64,000 bases of DNA from Paenibacillus timonensis (GCF_009725205.1 NZ_WNZY01000006.1:186001-250000); one strand, 5' to 3'; counted from the stretch's first letter, positions 48,046 to 58,827 are shown. Notes: generated by a model not told the origin, from the letters alone. Made by a program: numbers and translations.

Positions 48046-48489
48046 ATGGTTTGGTTGTCCTTTGATCTCGACAATTACATAGATCGGATCGACTCGGTGT
48101 GGTCCAATTCGTTTCGCAAAATGAAAACCGAATTAATGCATCACCATGAGCTTGGCCTGACCGGTCCTCAATTTCATATGCTGACGCTGATTGCTCGGAA
48201 GAAAACGTGTAATGTCAGCTATTTGGCGGACAAGCTTGAGGTTAAGCCCAGCGCGATCACGGTGATGATCGACCGGCTTGTCCAAAGCGGTTACGTGGAG
48301 CGGCGACACGACGAGCAGGACCGGAGGGCTGTGCTGCTGTCGGTCACTGAGCGCGGGGCTGAGGTGCTTGGGGAAGCTCGGAAGAAATCACGGGAAGTGT
48401 TGAAAACGCATTTATCCGTGCTAAGCCAGCAGGAATTGGAAATGATGATCACGATTCTGGAGAAGCTCTCCAAGAGTTACAAGCCGTAA
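48046..48489 (+). CDS. MarR-family transcriptional regulator
   Basis: This 147-residue winged-helix dimer should bind a short palindromic operator and release it on binding a small ligand or oxidation. LTGPQFHMLTLIARKKTCNVSYLADKLEVKPSAITVMIDRL is the helix-turn-helix region in pieces, followed by the DEQDRRAVLLSVTERG wing. GGAGAGAGG precedes the ATG. It contains one Cys (in KKTCNVSY) that could be redox active. No divergent partner is present, so the target is unknown. Confidence 0.88.
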   Translation: MVWLSFDLDNYIDRIDSVWSNSFRKMKTELMHHHELGLTGPQFHMLTLIARKKTCNVSYLADKLEVKPSAITVMIDRLVQSGYVERRHDEQDRRAVLLSVTERGAEVLGEARKKSREVLKTHLSVLSQQELEMMITILEKLSKSYKP

Positions 48490-48503
48490 GATTGGCGGGC
48501 GGG

Positions 48504-48535
48504 AAAGAACCACGGGGTATCCCCGTGGTTCTTTG
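48504..48535 (+). terminator. factor-independent terminator after the MarR gene
   Basis: AAAGAACCACGGGG and CCCCGTGGTTCTTT form a perfect stem around a TAT loop. Confidence 0.88.
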
Positions 48536-48617
48536 TTTCATTCCGTTCCTTTATTGAGAAGCCGATGCCGATAGCGCACCCGAGACTTGCCGGGTTATGA
48601 TAGGAGTAGACATGTAA

Positions 48618-50141
<1,524 letters not shown>

Positions 50142-50169
50142 CAGACCGCCCAATTCTAAATGGTACCGC

Positions 50170-50197
50170 ACCATTGCCCCTGTTCTTTCATAAGATG
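50170..50197 (+). promoter_or_regulatory. sigma-K-like promoter for gerE
   Basis: AC at 50170-50171 and CATAAGATG at 50189-50197 are 17 bp apart. In Bacillus, gerE is transcribed by sigma-K, which makes this the best supported of the sigma-K-like sites in the window. The last -10 base differs from CATAnnnTA. Confidence 0.5.
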
Positions 50198-50259
50198 TGT
50201 TGACTGTATCCCTGAACCTTGTTAAACCACAAAACCCGAGCAAGGAGGGGTGACGCATT

Positions 50260-50484
50260 TTGAAGAGCAGCGATCGTAACAGCAAATTTCTGTTAACTCA
50301 TCGTGAACGGGAGGTCTTTGAACTTCTCGTGCAGGATAAAACGACGCGCGACATTGCCGGGCAACTATTCATCAGTGAGAAAACCGTCCGTAACCACATT
50401 TCTAACGTCATGCAAAAGTTGAATGTCAAAGGTCGCGCGCAGGCGGTTGTCGAGCTGATCAAGCTTGGGGAGCTGAAAATCTGA
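50260..50484 (+). CDS. gerE: spore development regulator GerE
   Basis: This 74-residue protein is almost entirely a LuxR-type helix-turn-helix. Its LLTHREREVFELLVQDKT and LFISEKTVRNHISNVMQKL segments match Bacillus GerE closely, and the length is identical. GerE is the last mother-cell regulator and switches late coat genes on or off. The start is TTG, nine bases after AAGGAGGGG. It is monocistronic between glpK and a terminator. Having gerE about 13 kb from 37.5 kb of the glycan locus is consistent with, but does not prove, control of that locus. Confidence 0.95.
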   Translation: MKSSDRNSKFLLTHREREVFELLVQDKTTRDIAGQLFISEKTVRNHISNVMQKLNVKGRAQAVVELIKLGELKI

Positions 50485-50516
50485 CGGTAGACTACGCGTG
50501 CGTAGAAAGCCGCAAG

Positions 50517-50558
50517 CCTTCTTTTTCATCCCGTAAGGGGGAGAGAGGAGGTTTTTTT
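50517..50558 (+). terminator. terminator of gerE
   Basis: CCTTCT and AGGAGG form the outer stem, with TTTTC/GAGAG and CCC/GGG inside and a GTAA loop, followed by TTTTTTT. Several pairs are G-U wobbles. Confidence 0.6.
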
Positions 50559-50751
50559 GTATTTTTCAGGCGAATATCTACTTGTTATCCCGTTTTGATG
50601 AAAGGAATCGGAATGAAGAACAGAGTAGTGGAAGAGCTGAATACGGAATACCATCGTCTTGGCTTATTGGTTTTGAGATAAAGGCATGAACGGCTTGCGT
50701 TAATTCGAATCCTCAGATTAATTCGTATCAACCAATGATGGCTAAAAAACG
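50559..50751. other. intergenic stretch without a convincing gene
   Basis: Between the gerE terminator and the dipeptidase terminator there is only a 27-codon frame (50597-50680) with no good ribosome site and no recognisable match. Nothing else was seen. Confidence 0.4.
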
Positions 50752-50791
50752 AAAACCTCCGAGCTCCCTTAGTAGGGTGTCGGAGGTTTTT
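50752..50791. terminator. terminator of the M20 dipeptidase
   Basis: AAAACCTCCGA and TCGGAGGTTTT form a strong stem with inner CCCT/AGGG. On the minus strand it lies about 14 bp after the dipeptidase stop codon. Confidence 0.85.
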
Positions 50792-50804
50792 GCTGTCCTG
50801 TGCC

Positions 50805-52160
50805 TTACAGCGATTTCAAGTAATGAACGATCGTGAGCAACCCTTTGTCGAAGTTCTCCAGGTTGAAATGCTCGTTAGGCGCGTGCAGGTTCTCGTCTGG
50901 CAGCCCAAAGCCCATCATTACAGCCGGAGCCGAAAGGACGCGGGACAAGGTCTCGACGATCGGAATCGAACCGCCGTCCTTGGTGAACAACGCCCGCGTG
51001 CCGTAAACGGATTCGTAGGCATCGGCCGCTTTTTGCAGCATCGGATCTTCCGGATTGCACGTAAAGGCCCGGGCTTTCTCGGTTGCTCTGACCTTCAGCG
51101 TCGCCCCCGGCTGCAGGTGTTTGTTTAGATGACGCTCAATACGGTCGATCGTGGCCTGCGGGTCCTGGTCGTCGACGAGGCGGCAGGTGATTTTGGCGTG
51201 AGCTTCCTTCGGCAAGACCGTCTTGGTCCCTTCTCCTTGAAATCCGCCGTAGACCCCGTTGAGTTCCAGCGTCGGCCGGGCACCCGTCCGCTCGACGAAA
51301 GAGTAACCGGCTTCGCCGTAAAGCTCGTTCAAGCCGAGGTCATGCTTCAGCTTCTCCTCATCAAATTGCTGTTTGACGAATTCCTCGCGCTCCAACGTGG
51401 ACAATTCGTGAACGCCTTCGTAGAAGCCCTCGACCGTTACCCGGCCCTGATCATCGTGAAGGGAGGCGAGCAACGCCACGAGTGCGTGCAGTGCGTTAGG
51501 CACACCGCCGCCAAACGTTCCGGAGTGGAGATCGGTGTTCGCGGTGAACACCGAGACCTCCATCGCACATAAGCCGCGGAGACCAATGCAGATGGCCGGT
51601 TTGCCCGGTGCCATCAGGGCCGTATCGGAGATCAGGATTACGTCGGCGGCCAGCTTCTCCTGATTGTTTTCCAGGAAGGAGGGCAGGTTTGGACTCGTGA
51701 CTTCCTCTTCCCCTTCGATACAGAATTTGATGTTGACTGGAAGCTCGTTCTCCTGTTTTAAAATTGCTTCTATCGCCTTGATATGCATAAACACTTGGCC
51801 TTTATCGTCTGTCGCCCCGCGAGCGTAAAGCTTGCCGTTCCGGATAGACGGCTCGAAAGGCGGCGTTTCCCACAGATTCAGCGGGTCCACCGGCTGGACG
51901 TCATAGTGTCCGTACACCAAAACGGTCGGTTTGCCCGGAGCATGCAAATGCTCTGCATAAACGACGGGGTGTCCGGCGGTTGGATGGACCTCCACCGCTT
52001 CCATGCCGGCCTGACGCAGTGCCTCGGCGATCCATTCGGCCGCCTTCAGCACATCGCCTTTGTGTTCGGACAAAGCGGAGATGCTGGGAATCCGAAGCAA
52101 GTCGCTAAGTTCCTTCAAATGTTGTTCGCGGTTCGTAGAAAAGTATGCTTGATAATCCAT
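50805..52160 (-). CDS. M20-family dipeptidase
   Basis: This 451-residue zinc peptidase of the M20 family cleaves dipeptides or related N-acyl amino acids. Metal and catalytic signs are VYGHYDVQPVDP, GATDDKGQ, CIEGEEEVTSPNL (general base Glu) and DLHSGTFGGGVPN. The lid domain lies between, and a late HAPNEHF supplies a further His. The ATG has GGGAGG 12 bases upstream. The length and motif set fit the CNDP/PepV-like branch. Specificity is not evident. Confidence 0.9.
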   Translation of the reverse strand: MDYQAYFSTNREQHLKELSDLLRIPSISALSEHKGDVLKAAEWIAEALRQAGMEAVEVHPTAGHPVVYAEHLHAPGKPTVLVYGHYDVQPVDPLNLWETPPFEPSIRNGKLYARGATDDKGQVFMHIKAIEAILKQENELPVNIKFCIEGEEEVTSPNLPSFLENNQEKLAADVILISDTALMAPGKPAICIGLRGLCAMEVSVFTANTDLHSGTFGGGVPNALHALVALLASLHDDQGRVTVEGFYEGVHELSTLEREEFVKQQFDEEKLKHDLGLNELYGEAGYSFVERTGARPTLELNGVYGGFQGEGTKTVLPKEAHAKITCRLVDDQDPQATIDRIERHLNKHLQPGATLKVRATEKARAFTCNPEDPMLQKAADAYESVYGTRALFTKDGGSIPIVETLSRVLSAPAVMMGFGLPDENLHAPNEHFNLENFDKGLLTIVHYLKSL

Positions 52161-52399
52161 CGTCGATTCGTTCCTCCCGAACTAGTTTTACCCGTATATT
52201 CTACACCTTTTTTGCCGAGAACACGAATGACGGGGTTCACGCTGATCGTCTAGGTTTCTGGAGCTACCTTAAATTCATCTTAAAAACAGCCAAGCTTTTT
52301 TTAGGAATATTTAAGGTAAGGCCGGATAATTTCTGGTAAAGTCAAGAAAGTACGCTGAATAAAAAAGAATGCTTCAGAAGAAGGGAGTCGCAAAGACAT

Positions 52400-53539
52400 A
52401 TGGACGAAAAGGACAAAAAAGAGCTGGAGGTAACCGGGGGCGAAGCCGGAGCCGCTGAGGAGGAGACGCAGACACCGGGTGGACAAGCTGAACCGGCAGA
52501 CGTCGCAGCGGACGAGCCGAAGGAAGCGGAATATGATCCGGCAGACGACGCAGATTTTATCGCCGAAGCCGACGAGGATTCGACGCCGGTGATGGTCTCC
52601 CAATACGGGGAGCCTGAGGCCGCAGCGGTCCAAACATCCAAATCCGGCAGCAAGGTATGGCCGATCGTGTCGCTGATCCTAGCCGTCTTGCTGATCGTTG
52701 TGTTGATAAAACCACCGTTTGCCTCAACCAAAGCGGAGGCCGTGGCTACGGTCAACGGGGTGGAAATTACGAAGGATCGACTTTATGACGAATTGGCTGC
52801 CAGCGGCGGGGAACAGGCCCTGACGAACCTCATTAACCAGGAGCTCGTGAACCAAGAGGCTGCCAAGAAGAATATTACGGTCACGGACGCCGACATCGAC
52901 GCCGAAATCGAAAGCTACAAAACCCAGTTCGGCTCGGAGGATGCCTTGAATCAAGCTTTGGTGCAGTACGGCATGAGCTTGGATGACTTGCGCAAGCAGG
53001 TTGTGATGGAACTCAAAATGACTAAGCTGCTGGAACCGCAAATCAAGGTAACCGACGATCAAATCAAGGAAACGTTCGAAACCTACAAGGAGTCCTTCAA
53101 TACGCCGGAGCAAGTTCGGGCCTCTGTTATTTTGGTAGCTACCGAGCAAGAAGCGAAGGATATCGTGAAGCAGTTGAATGAAGGCGCAGACTTCGCGGAG
53201 CTGGCCAAGAGCAAATCGCTTGACACGGCAACGAAAGAGCAAGGTGGCGACACCAATTTCTTTGCTCGCGGCGAGAAGGAAGAAGCGGTGGAAACGGCAG
53301 CCTTTAAGCTGGCGAAAGGGGAAGTCAGCGAGCCTGTGAAGACGACCGAAGGTTACCAAGTCATCAAAGTGACCGACAAGAAGGAAGCTAAGACGGCGAC
53401 TCTAGAGGAGAAGAAGGAAGAGATTCGTAAAGGTCTCGTCTCCCAACAAGTATCCAGTTTGTCTGGTACGTGGCTGGAGGATGTGCGAGGCAAGGCGAAA
53501 ATCACCAATACATTAACGGATGCGGCCGCTGCCGAGTAA
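52400..53539 (+). CDS. membrane-anchored parvulin-type peptidyl-prolyl isomerase
   Basis: This 379-residue protein has an acidic, low-complexity N-terminal segment of about 75 residues (rich in E, A, D, G, P). One membrane helix follows (VWPIVSLILAVLLIVVLI, near 77-94), then an outer SurA/PrsA-like domain. VATVNGVEITKDRLYDELA begins the chaperone part. The parvulin domain has VRASVILVATEQEAKDIVKQ, GADFAELAKSKS and TTEGYQVIKVTDKK. No lipobox is present, so it is anchored by the helix with its N-terminus inside, unlike lipoprotein PrsA. It probably helps secreted proteins fold. The start is an ATG with a loose GGGAG site. Confidence 0.87.
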   Translation: MDEKDKKELEVTGGEAGAAEEETQTPGGQAEPADVAADEPKEAEYDPADDADFIAEADEDSTPVMVSQYGEPEAAAVQTSKSGSKVWPIVSLILAVLLIVVLIKPPFASTKAEAVATVNGVEITKDRLYDELAASGGEQALTNLINQELVNQEAAKKNITVTDADIDAEIESYKTQFGSEDALNQALVQYGMSLDDLRKQVVMELKMTKLLEPQIKVTDDQIKETFETYKESFNTPEQVRASVILVATEQEAKDIVKQLNEGADFAELAKSKSLDTATKEQGGDTNFFARGEKEEAVETAAFKLAKGEVSEPVKTTEGYQVIKVTDKKEAKTATLEEKKEEIRKGLVSQQVSSLSGTWLEDVRGKAKITNTLTDAAAAE

Positions 53540-53561
53540 GAGGGCGTCGGAGCACGCGTGG

Positions 53562-53595
53562 TACCGCCGGGGCACAATGCTTCGGCGGTTTTTGT
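53562..53595 (+). terminator. factor-independent terminator
   Basis: ACCGCCG and CGGCGGT pair across a GGGCACAATGCTT loop and are followed by TTTTG. Confidence 0.8.
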
Positions 53596-53710
53596 ATTGC
53601 CGACACGATCCCCTAACGGCTTTGTGTTTCCAGGAGTCTGGCGGTACAATGAGGATAAAAGCGGTTCGTGACGTATCCGATCGGGATGGATGGTTTGGAG
53701 GCAGGGGTAA

Positions 53711-54445
53711 ATGACGGATTGGTATGAGCGAAGTTTCGGTGATGACTATCTGCTGGTGTACAAACACCGCGATGCGCAGGGGGCCAAACAGGAAGTGGAG
53801 AGGATGGTCGGCTGGCTGCGCCTGGCGCCTGGAGCGAAGGTGCTGGATTTATGCTGCGGCATGGGACGCCATTCGTTAGCGTTGGCCGAAGCCGGATACA
53901 GGGTCACCGGCGTGGATCTGTCTGAGGTGCTGTTACGTGAGGCGAAACGCTTCGACACCCGGGGCCAGGTGACTTGGCACAAGGCCGACATGCGCCGGTT
54001 GCCACTGGAACACGGAGAGTTTGACGCGGTGGTGAACTTGTTTACTTCGTTCGGTTACTTTAGGGAGGATGTAGAGCAGATCAAGGTGTTGCGAGAAGCA
54101 GCACGCGTGCTGAGGCCGGGCGGCCGTTTTCTCCTCGATTTCCTGAATCCTGCTTATACAACGACCCATCTTGTTCCGTATTCGGAACGGGAGGATGAGG
54201 GACAGCGGATCGTGGAACTTCGTCGGATTGAAGACGGGTATGTCATCAAGGATATCGTCATTACCTCCCCCGGCGGGGAACCGAGACATTACATAGAGCG
54301 GATTAAGCTATACGGGTTGGATGATTTTCGGCGTATGCTGAGGGAGGCTGGATTGCACTTGCAAAACGTTCATGGAAATTATGACGAAGAGATCTACGAT
54401 CCGGAAACGTCACGGCGCATGATCCTAGTGGGGGTGCGCCAATGA
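53711..54445 (+). CDS. class I SAM-dependent methyltransferase
   Basis: This 244-residue protein shows the SAM-binding motif I VLDLCCGMGRHSLALAE, the acidic loop VTGVDLSEVLL, motif II KADMRRLPLEHGEFDAVVNLFTSFGYF in pieces, and motif III LRPGGRFLLDFLNP. It overlaps the next gene by four bases. The acceptor of the methyl group is unknown. A Cys pair in motif I is unusual but occurs in this group. It is downstream of a parvulin gene but separated by a terminator, so it forms a unit with the MBL gene. Confidence 0.87.
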   Translation: MTDWYERSFGDDYLLVYKHRDAQGAKQEVERMVGWLRLAPGAKVLDLCCGMGRHSLALAEAGYRVTGVDLSEVLLREAKRFDTRGQVTWHKADMRRLPLEHGEFDAVVNLFTSFGYFREDVEQIKVLREAARVLRPGGRFLLDFLNPAYTTTHLVPYSEREDEGQRIVELRRIEDGYVIKDIVITSPGGEPRHYIERIKLYGLDDFRRMLREAGLHLQNVHGNYDEEIYDPETSRRMILVGVRQ

Positions 54446-55443
54446 CGTTGCTGCCGGAAATTCAGCTTTGGGAGCGGGAGGTCGTCGCCCGCGTTCCCAT
54501 CTCCATGGCTCCTCCCCTTCGACGGGTAAACAGTTACGTGCTGCGGGGGGAGGAGGGGATTACGATTATCGACCCGGGGCCGCGGACGGACGAAACGATA
54601 GGCGAATGGCGGGCCGCCTGGCAGGAGCTCGGAATCACGCCCCGCGACATCACCCAGATCGTTCTAACCCATCATCATCCCGACCATTACGGTTTGGCGG
54701 GATATTTGCAGGAGGTTACCGGGGCGGTTATCCATATGTCCCCGCGGGCTTATGAGGAGACGCGACTGATGTGGGGACAGGACAGCCGAATGCATGAGGC
54801 GCTACCCGAATTGTTCCGCCGGCACGGGATGCCGGAAATGTGGTGTGATCAGCTGCCAGGGCATTTGAACGGCTTTATTGCCCAAGTGACCCCGGCTCCT
54901 GAGGTGACGTTCCTCCGAGAAGGAGAACCGATCTGGATGGGTGGACGAGCCTGGCTGCCGATTGAAACGGCCGGACATGCCCCGGGGCATCTGTCGTTTT
55001 ACGATGCCGGGCATAAGCTGATGTTCTGCGGGGATGCGGTGCTGCCGCAAATCTCCCCTAACGTCAGCTTCCTGCCCGGCAGCGATCCACAGCCGCTGCA
55101 GTCGTTCCTGGATTCACTCGTGAAACTGAGCGCATATGAGGTCGTGACCGCTTATCCGGGACACCGCAATCCGTTCGATTATTTCGCGGAGCGCGTTCGG
55201 CTGTTGCTTCAGCATCATGAGGAACGGCTTCTGCGCATCGAAGGCTTGCTGCGGGAGCGGCCGCAGACGGCCTTCGATGTTTGTTCTACCTTGTTTGGCA
55301 CAGAGCTCGGCATTCACCAAATGCGATTCGCGATGTCGGAGACGCTGGCGCATCTGGTGGAGCTGGTTCGGCAAGGGCGAGCTGAAGAGCAATCACTTGG
55401 AGATCGTGAAAACGAGGTCATCCGGTTTGCGCCGGTATCGTGA
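54442..55443 (+). CDS. MBL-fold metallo-hydrolase
   Basis: This 333-residue protein has the metallo-beta-lactamase fold. The zinc motif is THHHPDHYG, and the GHAPGHLSFYD and MFCGDAVLPQ segments supply further ligands. A C-terminal helical domain of about 90 residues (VRLLLQHHEERLLRIEGLL) matches the winged-helix extension of LACTB2/YobT-like hydrolases. It is coupled by ATGA to the upstream methyltransferase. The substrate is unknown; a thioester or phosphodiester is possible. Confidence 0.87.
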   Translation: MTLLPEIQLWEREVVARVPISMAPPLRRVNSYVLRGEEGITIIDPGPRTDETIGEWRAAWQELGITPRDITQIVLTHHHPDHYGLAGYLQEVTGAVIHMSPRAYEETRLMWGQDSRMHEALPELFRRHGMPEMWCDQLPGHLNGFIAQVTPAPEVTFLREGEPIWMGGRAWLPIETAGHAPGHLSFYDAGHKLMFCGDAVLPQISPNVSFLPGSDPQPLQSFLDSLVKLSAYEVVTAYPGHRNPFDYFAERVRLLLQHHEERLLRIEGLLRERPQTAFDVCSTLFGTELGIHQMRFAMSETLAHLVELVRQGRAEEQSLGDRENEVIRFAPVS

Positions 55444-55448
55444 ATCCC

Positions 55449-55482
55449 AAAGAAGGGCGGCATCGGATGCCGCCCTTCTTTA
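55449..55482. terminator. bidirectional terminator
   Basis: AAAGAAGGGCGGCAT and ATGCCGCCCTTCTTT form a perfect stem with a CGG loop. It serves the MBL gene and convergent pgpA. Confidence 0.9.
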
Positions 55483-55497
55483 TTCCCCGCGTGCGGA

Positions 55498-56064
55498 TCA
55501 CCGCTCTGAATCCAGTGATTCCTCGCCGCGTTCTTTTTCCCGCTCCGCTTGCTTGCGGTGGGCGATACGGCTACTGGCAGAGGCTGCGATCGCACCGACG
55601 ATATCGTCCAGGAACGTGTTGCACGGTCCCAAAGACTTATCGTTAAGCTGTTCCAAGATGCCCGGCTTCAGCTTGTCGACATAGCCGTAGTTGGTAAAGC
55701 CGATGCTGCCGTATACGTTAACGATAGAGAAGGCTAAAATTTCGTCAACCCCGTACAAACCTTCATCATTGGCGATCATGTCCTGAAGCTCGGGGATCAA
55801 CATCCCCTGCTCCGCCAAAATATCAAGCTGGATGCCGGTTAATACCGCATTTTGCACCTCGCGTTTGGTCAGCACTTGCTCCACGTTATGTATGCACTCT
55901 TCCATCGTCAGGTTCGGGTAGTATTTTTGCTGCAAAAACAGAACGAGTTCGGCGATTTGCTCCGTGGTAACGCCGCGCTTCTGCAACCACGCTTTGGTGG
56001 CGTCGGCGACCTTCTTACTGTTCAGGCTGTAAGGCGTTTTGGCTTTCGGTTGTTCCATCCCCAT
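55498..56064 (-). CDS. phosphatidylglycerophosphatase A-like (PgpA/YutG)
   Basis: This 188-residue protein resembles the YutG/PgpA group. It has IPELQDMIANDEGLYGVDEILAFSIVNVYGSIGFTNYGYVDK in pieces and a C-terminal FLDDIVGAIAAS segment with acidic residues. This Firmicute type lacks clear membrane helices at the N-terminus. Its expected job is removal of phosphate from phosphatidylglycerol phosphate. GAGGAG stands eight bases before the ATG. A highly charged C-terminal tail (EREKERGEESLDSER) is present. No lipid genes adjoin it. Confidence 0.75.
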   Translation of the reverse strand: MGMEQPKAKTPYSLNSKKVADATKAWLQKRGVTTEQIAELVLFLQQKYYPNLTMEECIHNVEQVLTKREVQNAVLTGIQLDILAEQGMLIPELQDMIANDEGLYGVDEILAFSIVNVYGSIGFTNYGYVDKLKPGILEQLNDKSLGPCNTFLDDIVGAIAASASSRIAHRKQAEREKERGEESLDSER

Positions 56065-56214
56065 ACACTCTACTCCTCGTGGTTGAATTGGATGACAAGA
56101 TATGAAGCAGTTTGTCCAGATCCCGGAAAAATATAGTTATTTTTCGGGACAGGTCTCGTATATATAGTAATACAAACCTTAGCCAAATGAAAAACTCAGG
56201 GAGGCACGAGCAAA

Positions 56215-57273
56215 ATGAAATGGAACCGCCGAATACGAAATACGGCTGCCGTCGGGGTAATCTCGCTTCCGTTGTTGCTGTCGGGTTGCGGGTTGTTTGG
56301 GGGGAGCTCCGCCCAAATTGATCCTCCGCCCACAGATATGGAAACCCAGATGCTGAAGGGACTTGACGCTGTAGAACAGACAAGCTTTAGCCAAGAGGAA
56401 GCACTCTCCACGGTTTATTTGGTGAACGAGCATGGCAAGCTGGCACCGGTTGCCTTGCACCTGCCCGAGGGCGAAGCTTCGCTGAAGTTAAATCGGATGT
56501 TGGAGATGCTCGTGAAGAACGGCAAGTATGCGGGCCTGCTACCGGCGGGATTTAGCGGGATCCTTCCGGCGGGCAGCGAGGTCAAGGCGGTCACCGTCAA
56601 AAAGGACGAGAAGCTGGCCGTCGTCGAATTCAACAAGGCGTTTGCCGGCTACGAAGCTGCGGACGAGCGCAAAATCCTTGAGGCATTGACTTGGACGTTA
56701 ACCGGAACACCGGACGTGGAGAAGGTTCAGCTATGGGTTGAAGGAGAAAAGCTGAATGAGATGCCGGTGAACGGCACGCCGCTGGATCGTCCGCTCAGCC
56801 GCAACTTCGGCATCAACCTCGAATTGAAAGGGGAATCCGGCCTGTCTCAACTGAGCCCGGTGATCGTGTACTTCTCGGCGGCCACGCCGGATGGCGTCCA
56901 ATATTTCGTCCCGGTGACCCGATTTGTTCCGGCTGATGGCGATTCCGTCAAATCGGCGCTGGGCGAGCTGCTAAAGGGGCCGCAACAGGGCGACGGCCTG
57001 GAGCGGGTTGTGACGGACAATACGAAGCTCGACAGCGTCGAGGTTTCGAAAGACGGCGTCGTTACCGTCGCGCTGACGGACGACATGTTCGAAGCCGGGG
57101 AGAAGCTGCCGGCGCAAATGCTGCAATCGCTGGTGCTCACGGTGACCGAAAACAAGGATGACAGCAAGGTACGCATTTGGCTAAACGGGCAAAAGGAAGT
57201 TGTTGGCCTGGACAACCAGACCTACAGCGAACCGGTGATGCGGCCGGAGACAATTAACGAAATTCCGCTGTAG
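56215..57273 (+). CDS. gerM: germination/sporulation lipoprotein GerM
   Basis: This 352-residue lipoprotein has a signal peptide with lipobox LLSGC (Cys near residue 25) and two GerMN domains. Each domain starts with a YLVN or YFSA strand: STVYLVNEHGKLAPVAL (about 60-76) and PVIVYFSAATPDGVQYF (about 220-236). Each ends with a LxWTLTGTPDVEKVQLW or LVLTVTENKDDSKVRIW helix-strand. GerM acts in engulfment and spore cortex assembly in Bacillus. The order gerE ... gerM-rph-rdgB is conserved with Bacillus subtilis. GGGAGGC precedes the ATG. A terminator follows. Confidence 0.92.
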   Translation: MKWNRRIRNTAAVGVISLPLLLSGCGLFGGSSAQIDPPPTDMETQMLKGLDAVEQTSFSQEEALSTVYLVNEHGKLAPVALHLPEGEASLKLNRMLEMLVKNGKYAGLLPAGFSGILPAGSEVKAVTVKKDEKLAVVEFNKAFAGYEAADERKILEALTWTLTGTPDVEKVQLWVEGEKLNEMPVNGTPLDRPLSRNFGINLELKGESGLSQLSPVIVYFSAATPDGVQYFVPVTRFVPADGDSVKSALGELLKGPQQGDGLERVVTDNTKLDSVEVSKDGVVTVALTDDMFEAGEKLPAQMLQSLVLTVTENKDDSKVRIWLNGQKEVVGLDNQTYSEPVMRPETINEIPL

Positions 57274-57312
57274 ACCGTGCTCATTAACGGTATGCTAAAC
57301 CGCCGATAAAAG

Positions 57313-57344
57313 GGAACCCTGCGAGGTGCAGGGTTCTTTTTTTG
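57313..57344 (+). terminator. factor-independent terminator of gerM
   Basis: GGAACCCTGC and GCAGGGTTC pair across a GAGGT loop and are followed by TTTTTTT. Confidence 0.85.
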
Positions 57345-57427
57345 GCCGAATGGAAAGGTGCTTTTATGACCACACTTTGGTAGAATAGGGAAAGCAAACA
57401 GACAGCAAGAAAACGTAGGAGGCAGTA

Positions 57428-58189
57428 ATGATGAGAAGCAACGGACGCCAGGCGAACGATCGCCGGCCGATGAATTTAACCGTGAATATTAATAAATACG
57501 CGGAGGGTTCCGTTTACATTGAGGTAGGCGATACCAAAGTGATGTGTACCGCAACCGTCGAGGAGAAGGTCCCGATGTTTATGAAAGGCCAAGGCAAGGG
57601 TTGGGTAACGGCCGAGTATTCGATGCTGCCCCGTGCGACCCAAACGCGTAACCAACGGGAATCCGCCCGCGGCAAGCTGAGCGGCCGGACGATGGAAATC
57701 CAGCGTCTGATCGGACGCTCGCTGCGTTCGGTCGTTGATCTGCAGGCGTTGGGCGAACGCTCAGTCACGATCGACTGCGACGTGCTACAGGCGGACGGGG
57801 GAACGCGGACCACGTCGATTACCGGAGCCTTCGTGGCGATGGCGCTGGCGATGCACAAGATTGCTCAGAAGCATGCGCTGCCGAAGTTTCCGATCACCGA
57901 TTTTCTGGCATCCGTCAGTGTGGGTATCGTCGGAGAAGATACTTTGCTGGACCTCAACTATGAAGAGGATTCCAAAGCCAAGGTGGATATGAACGTTGTC
58001 ATGACCGGGCGAGGGCAATTCGTTGAGATACAAGGAACTGGTGAGGAGAATCCGTTCTCCCGTTCGGAATTGGATGGCTTGCTGGCGATAGCTGAGAAAG
58101 GGATCCGGGAGATGATTGAGCAGCAGCGTGAAGCGCTCGGACCCATTGCGCTGCAGATCAGCAGCAGGCAGTCCGGATCGGCGGTGTAA
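57428..58189 (+). CDS. rph: ribonuclease PH
   Basis: This 253-residue phosphorolytic exoribonuclease trims tRNA 3' ends. Signs are [56 protein letters not shown] in pieces, [21 protein letters not shown] and a C-terminal segment. The ATG is preceded by AGGAGG. It is two bases from the next start, so rph and rdgB form an operon as in many Firmicutes. Confidence 0.95.
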   Translation: MMRSNGRQANDRRPMNLTVNINKYAEGSVYIEVGDTKVMCTATVEEKVPMFMKGQGKGWVTAEYSMLPRATQTRNQRESARGKLSGRTMEIQRLIGRSLRSVVDLQALGERSVTIDCDVLQADGGTRTTSITGAFVAMALAMHKIAQKHALPKFPITDFLASVSVGIVGEDTLLDLNYEEDSKAKVDMNVVMTGRGQFVEIQGTGEENPFSRSELDGLLAIAEKGIREMIEQQREALGPIALQISSRQSGSAV

Positions 58190-58191
58190 GC

Positions 58192-58827
58192 ATGATCGAA
58201 GGACCGGTGGTTATCGTTGCGACCCGCAATGCCGGGAAAGTGAAGGAGTTCGCCCATGCGTTGGCTCCGTTAGGCAAAGAGGTCCAGAGCTTGGCCGATT
58301 ATCCGGAGGCACCGGAAGTTGAGGAAGATGGAACAACGTTCGCGGAGAATGCCCGTAAGAAGGCCAAAATGGTCGGCGACGCGCTTGGCCGGCCCGTGCT
58401 GGCCGACGATTCGGGGCTCTGCGTCGACCAGTTGGACGGCGCGCCGGGCGTTTACTCGGCAAGATATGCCGGGGAAGGCGCCAGCGACGAGGACAACAAC
58501 GAGAAGTTGCTTGCCGAGCTGGAGAAGCGGCGGCTTGGCGAAGATACGGAACAGCCGCTGTTGAGCACGGCGCGTTTTGTCTGCCACCTGGCTTTGTATG
58601 ATCCGGCTAATGGGCAGTTTATCGAAGCCTCCGGCGAAGCCCAAGGCTGGATCACTTCCGACCCAGCGGGCGGCGGCGGGTTTGGTTATGACCCGCTGTT
58701 TTATCTGCCGGCCTACGACAAGACGTTCGCCGAGCTGACGCTGGAGGAGAAGCAGGCTGTCAGCCATCGGGGCGCTGCATTGCGGGCGTTGTCGGAGAAG
58801 CTGAGCGGGGCAGCCGCAGGGAAGTAG
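58192..58827 (+). CDS. rdgB: non-canonical purine NTP pyrophosphatase (RdgB/HAM1)
   Basis: This 211-residue enzyme hydrolyses XTP, ITP and dITP, keeping deaminated purines out of DNA and RNA. It has VVIVATRNAGKVKEFAHAL, FAENARKKAKMV, LADDSGLCVDQLDGAPGVYSARYAG in pieces, GGGFGYDPLFYLPAYDKTFAEL and SHRGAALRAL, all family signatures. It is coupled to rph. The C-terminal few residues are slightly longer than usual. Confidence 0.94.
   Translation: MIEGPVVIVATRNAGKVKEFAHALAPLGKEVQSLADYPEAPEVEEDGTTFAENARKKAKMVGDALGRPVLADDSGLCVDQLDGAPGVYSARYAGEGASDEDNNEKLLAELEKRRLGEDTEQPLLSTARFVCHLALYDPANGQFIEASGEAQGWITSDPAGGGGFGYDPLFYLPAYDKTFAELTLEEKQAVSHRGAALRALSEKLSGAAAGK

Noticed and set aside
50597..50680. 27-codon frame (MKGIGMKNRVVEELN start) between gerE and the dipeptidase
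   Set aside because: It lacks a good ribosome site and the SxxLD motif that would mark a Spo0E-like peptide. Too little to call.
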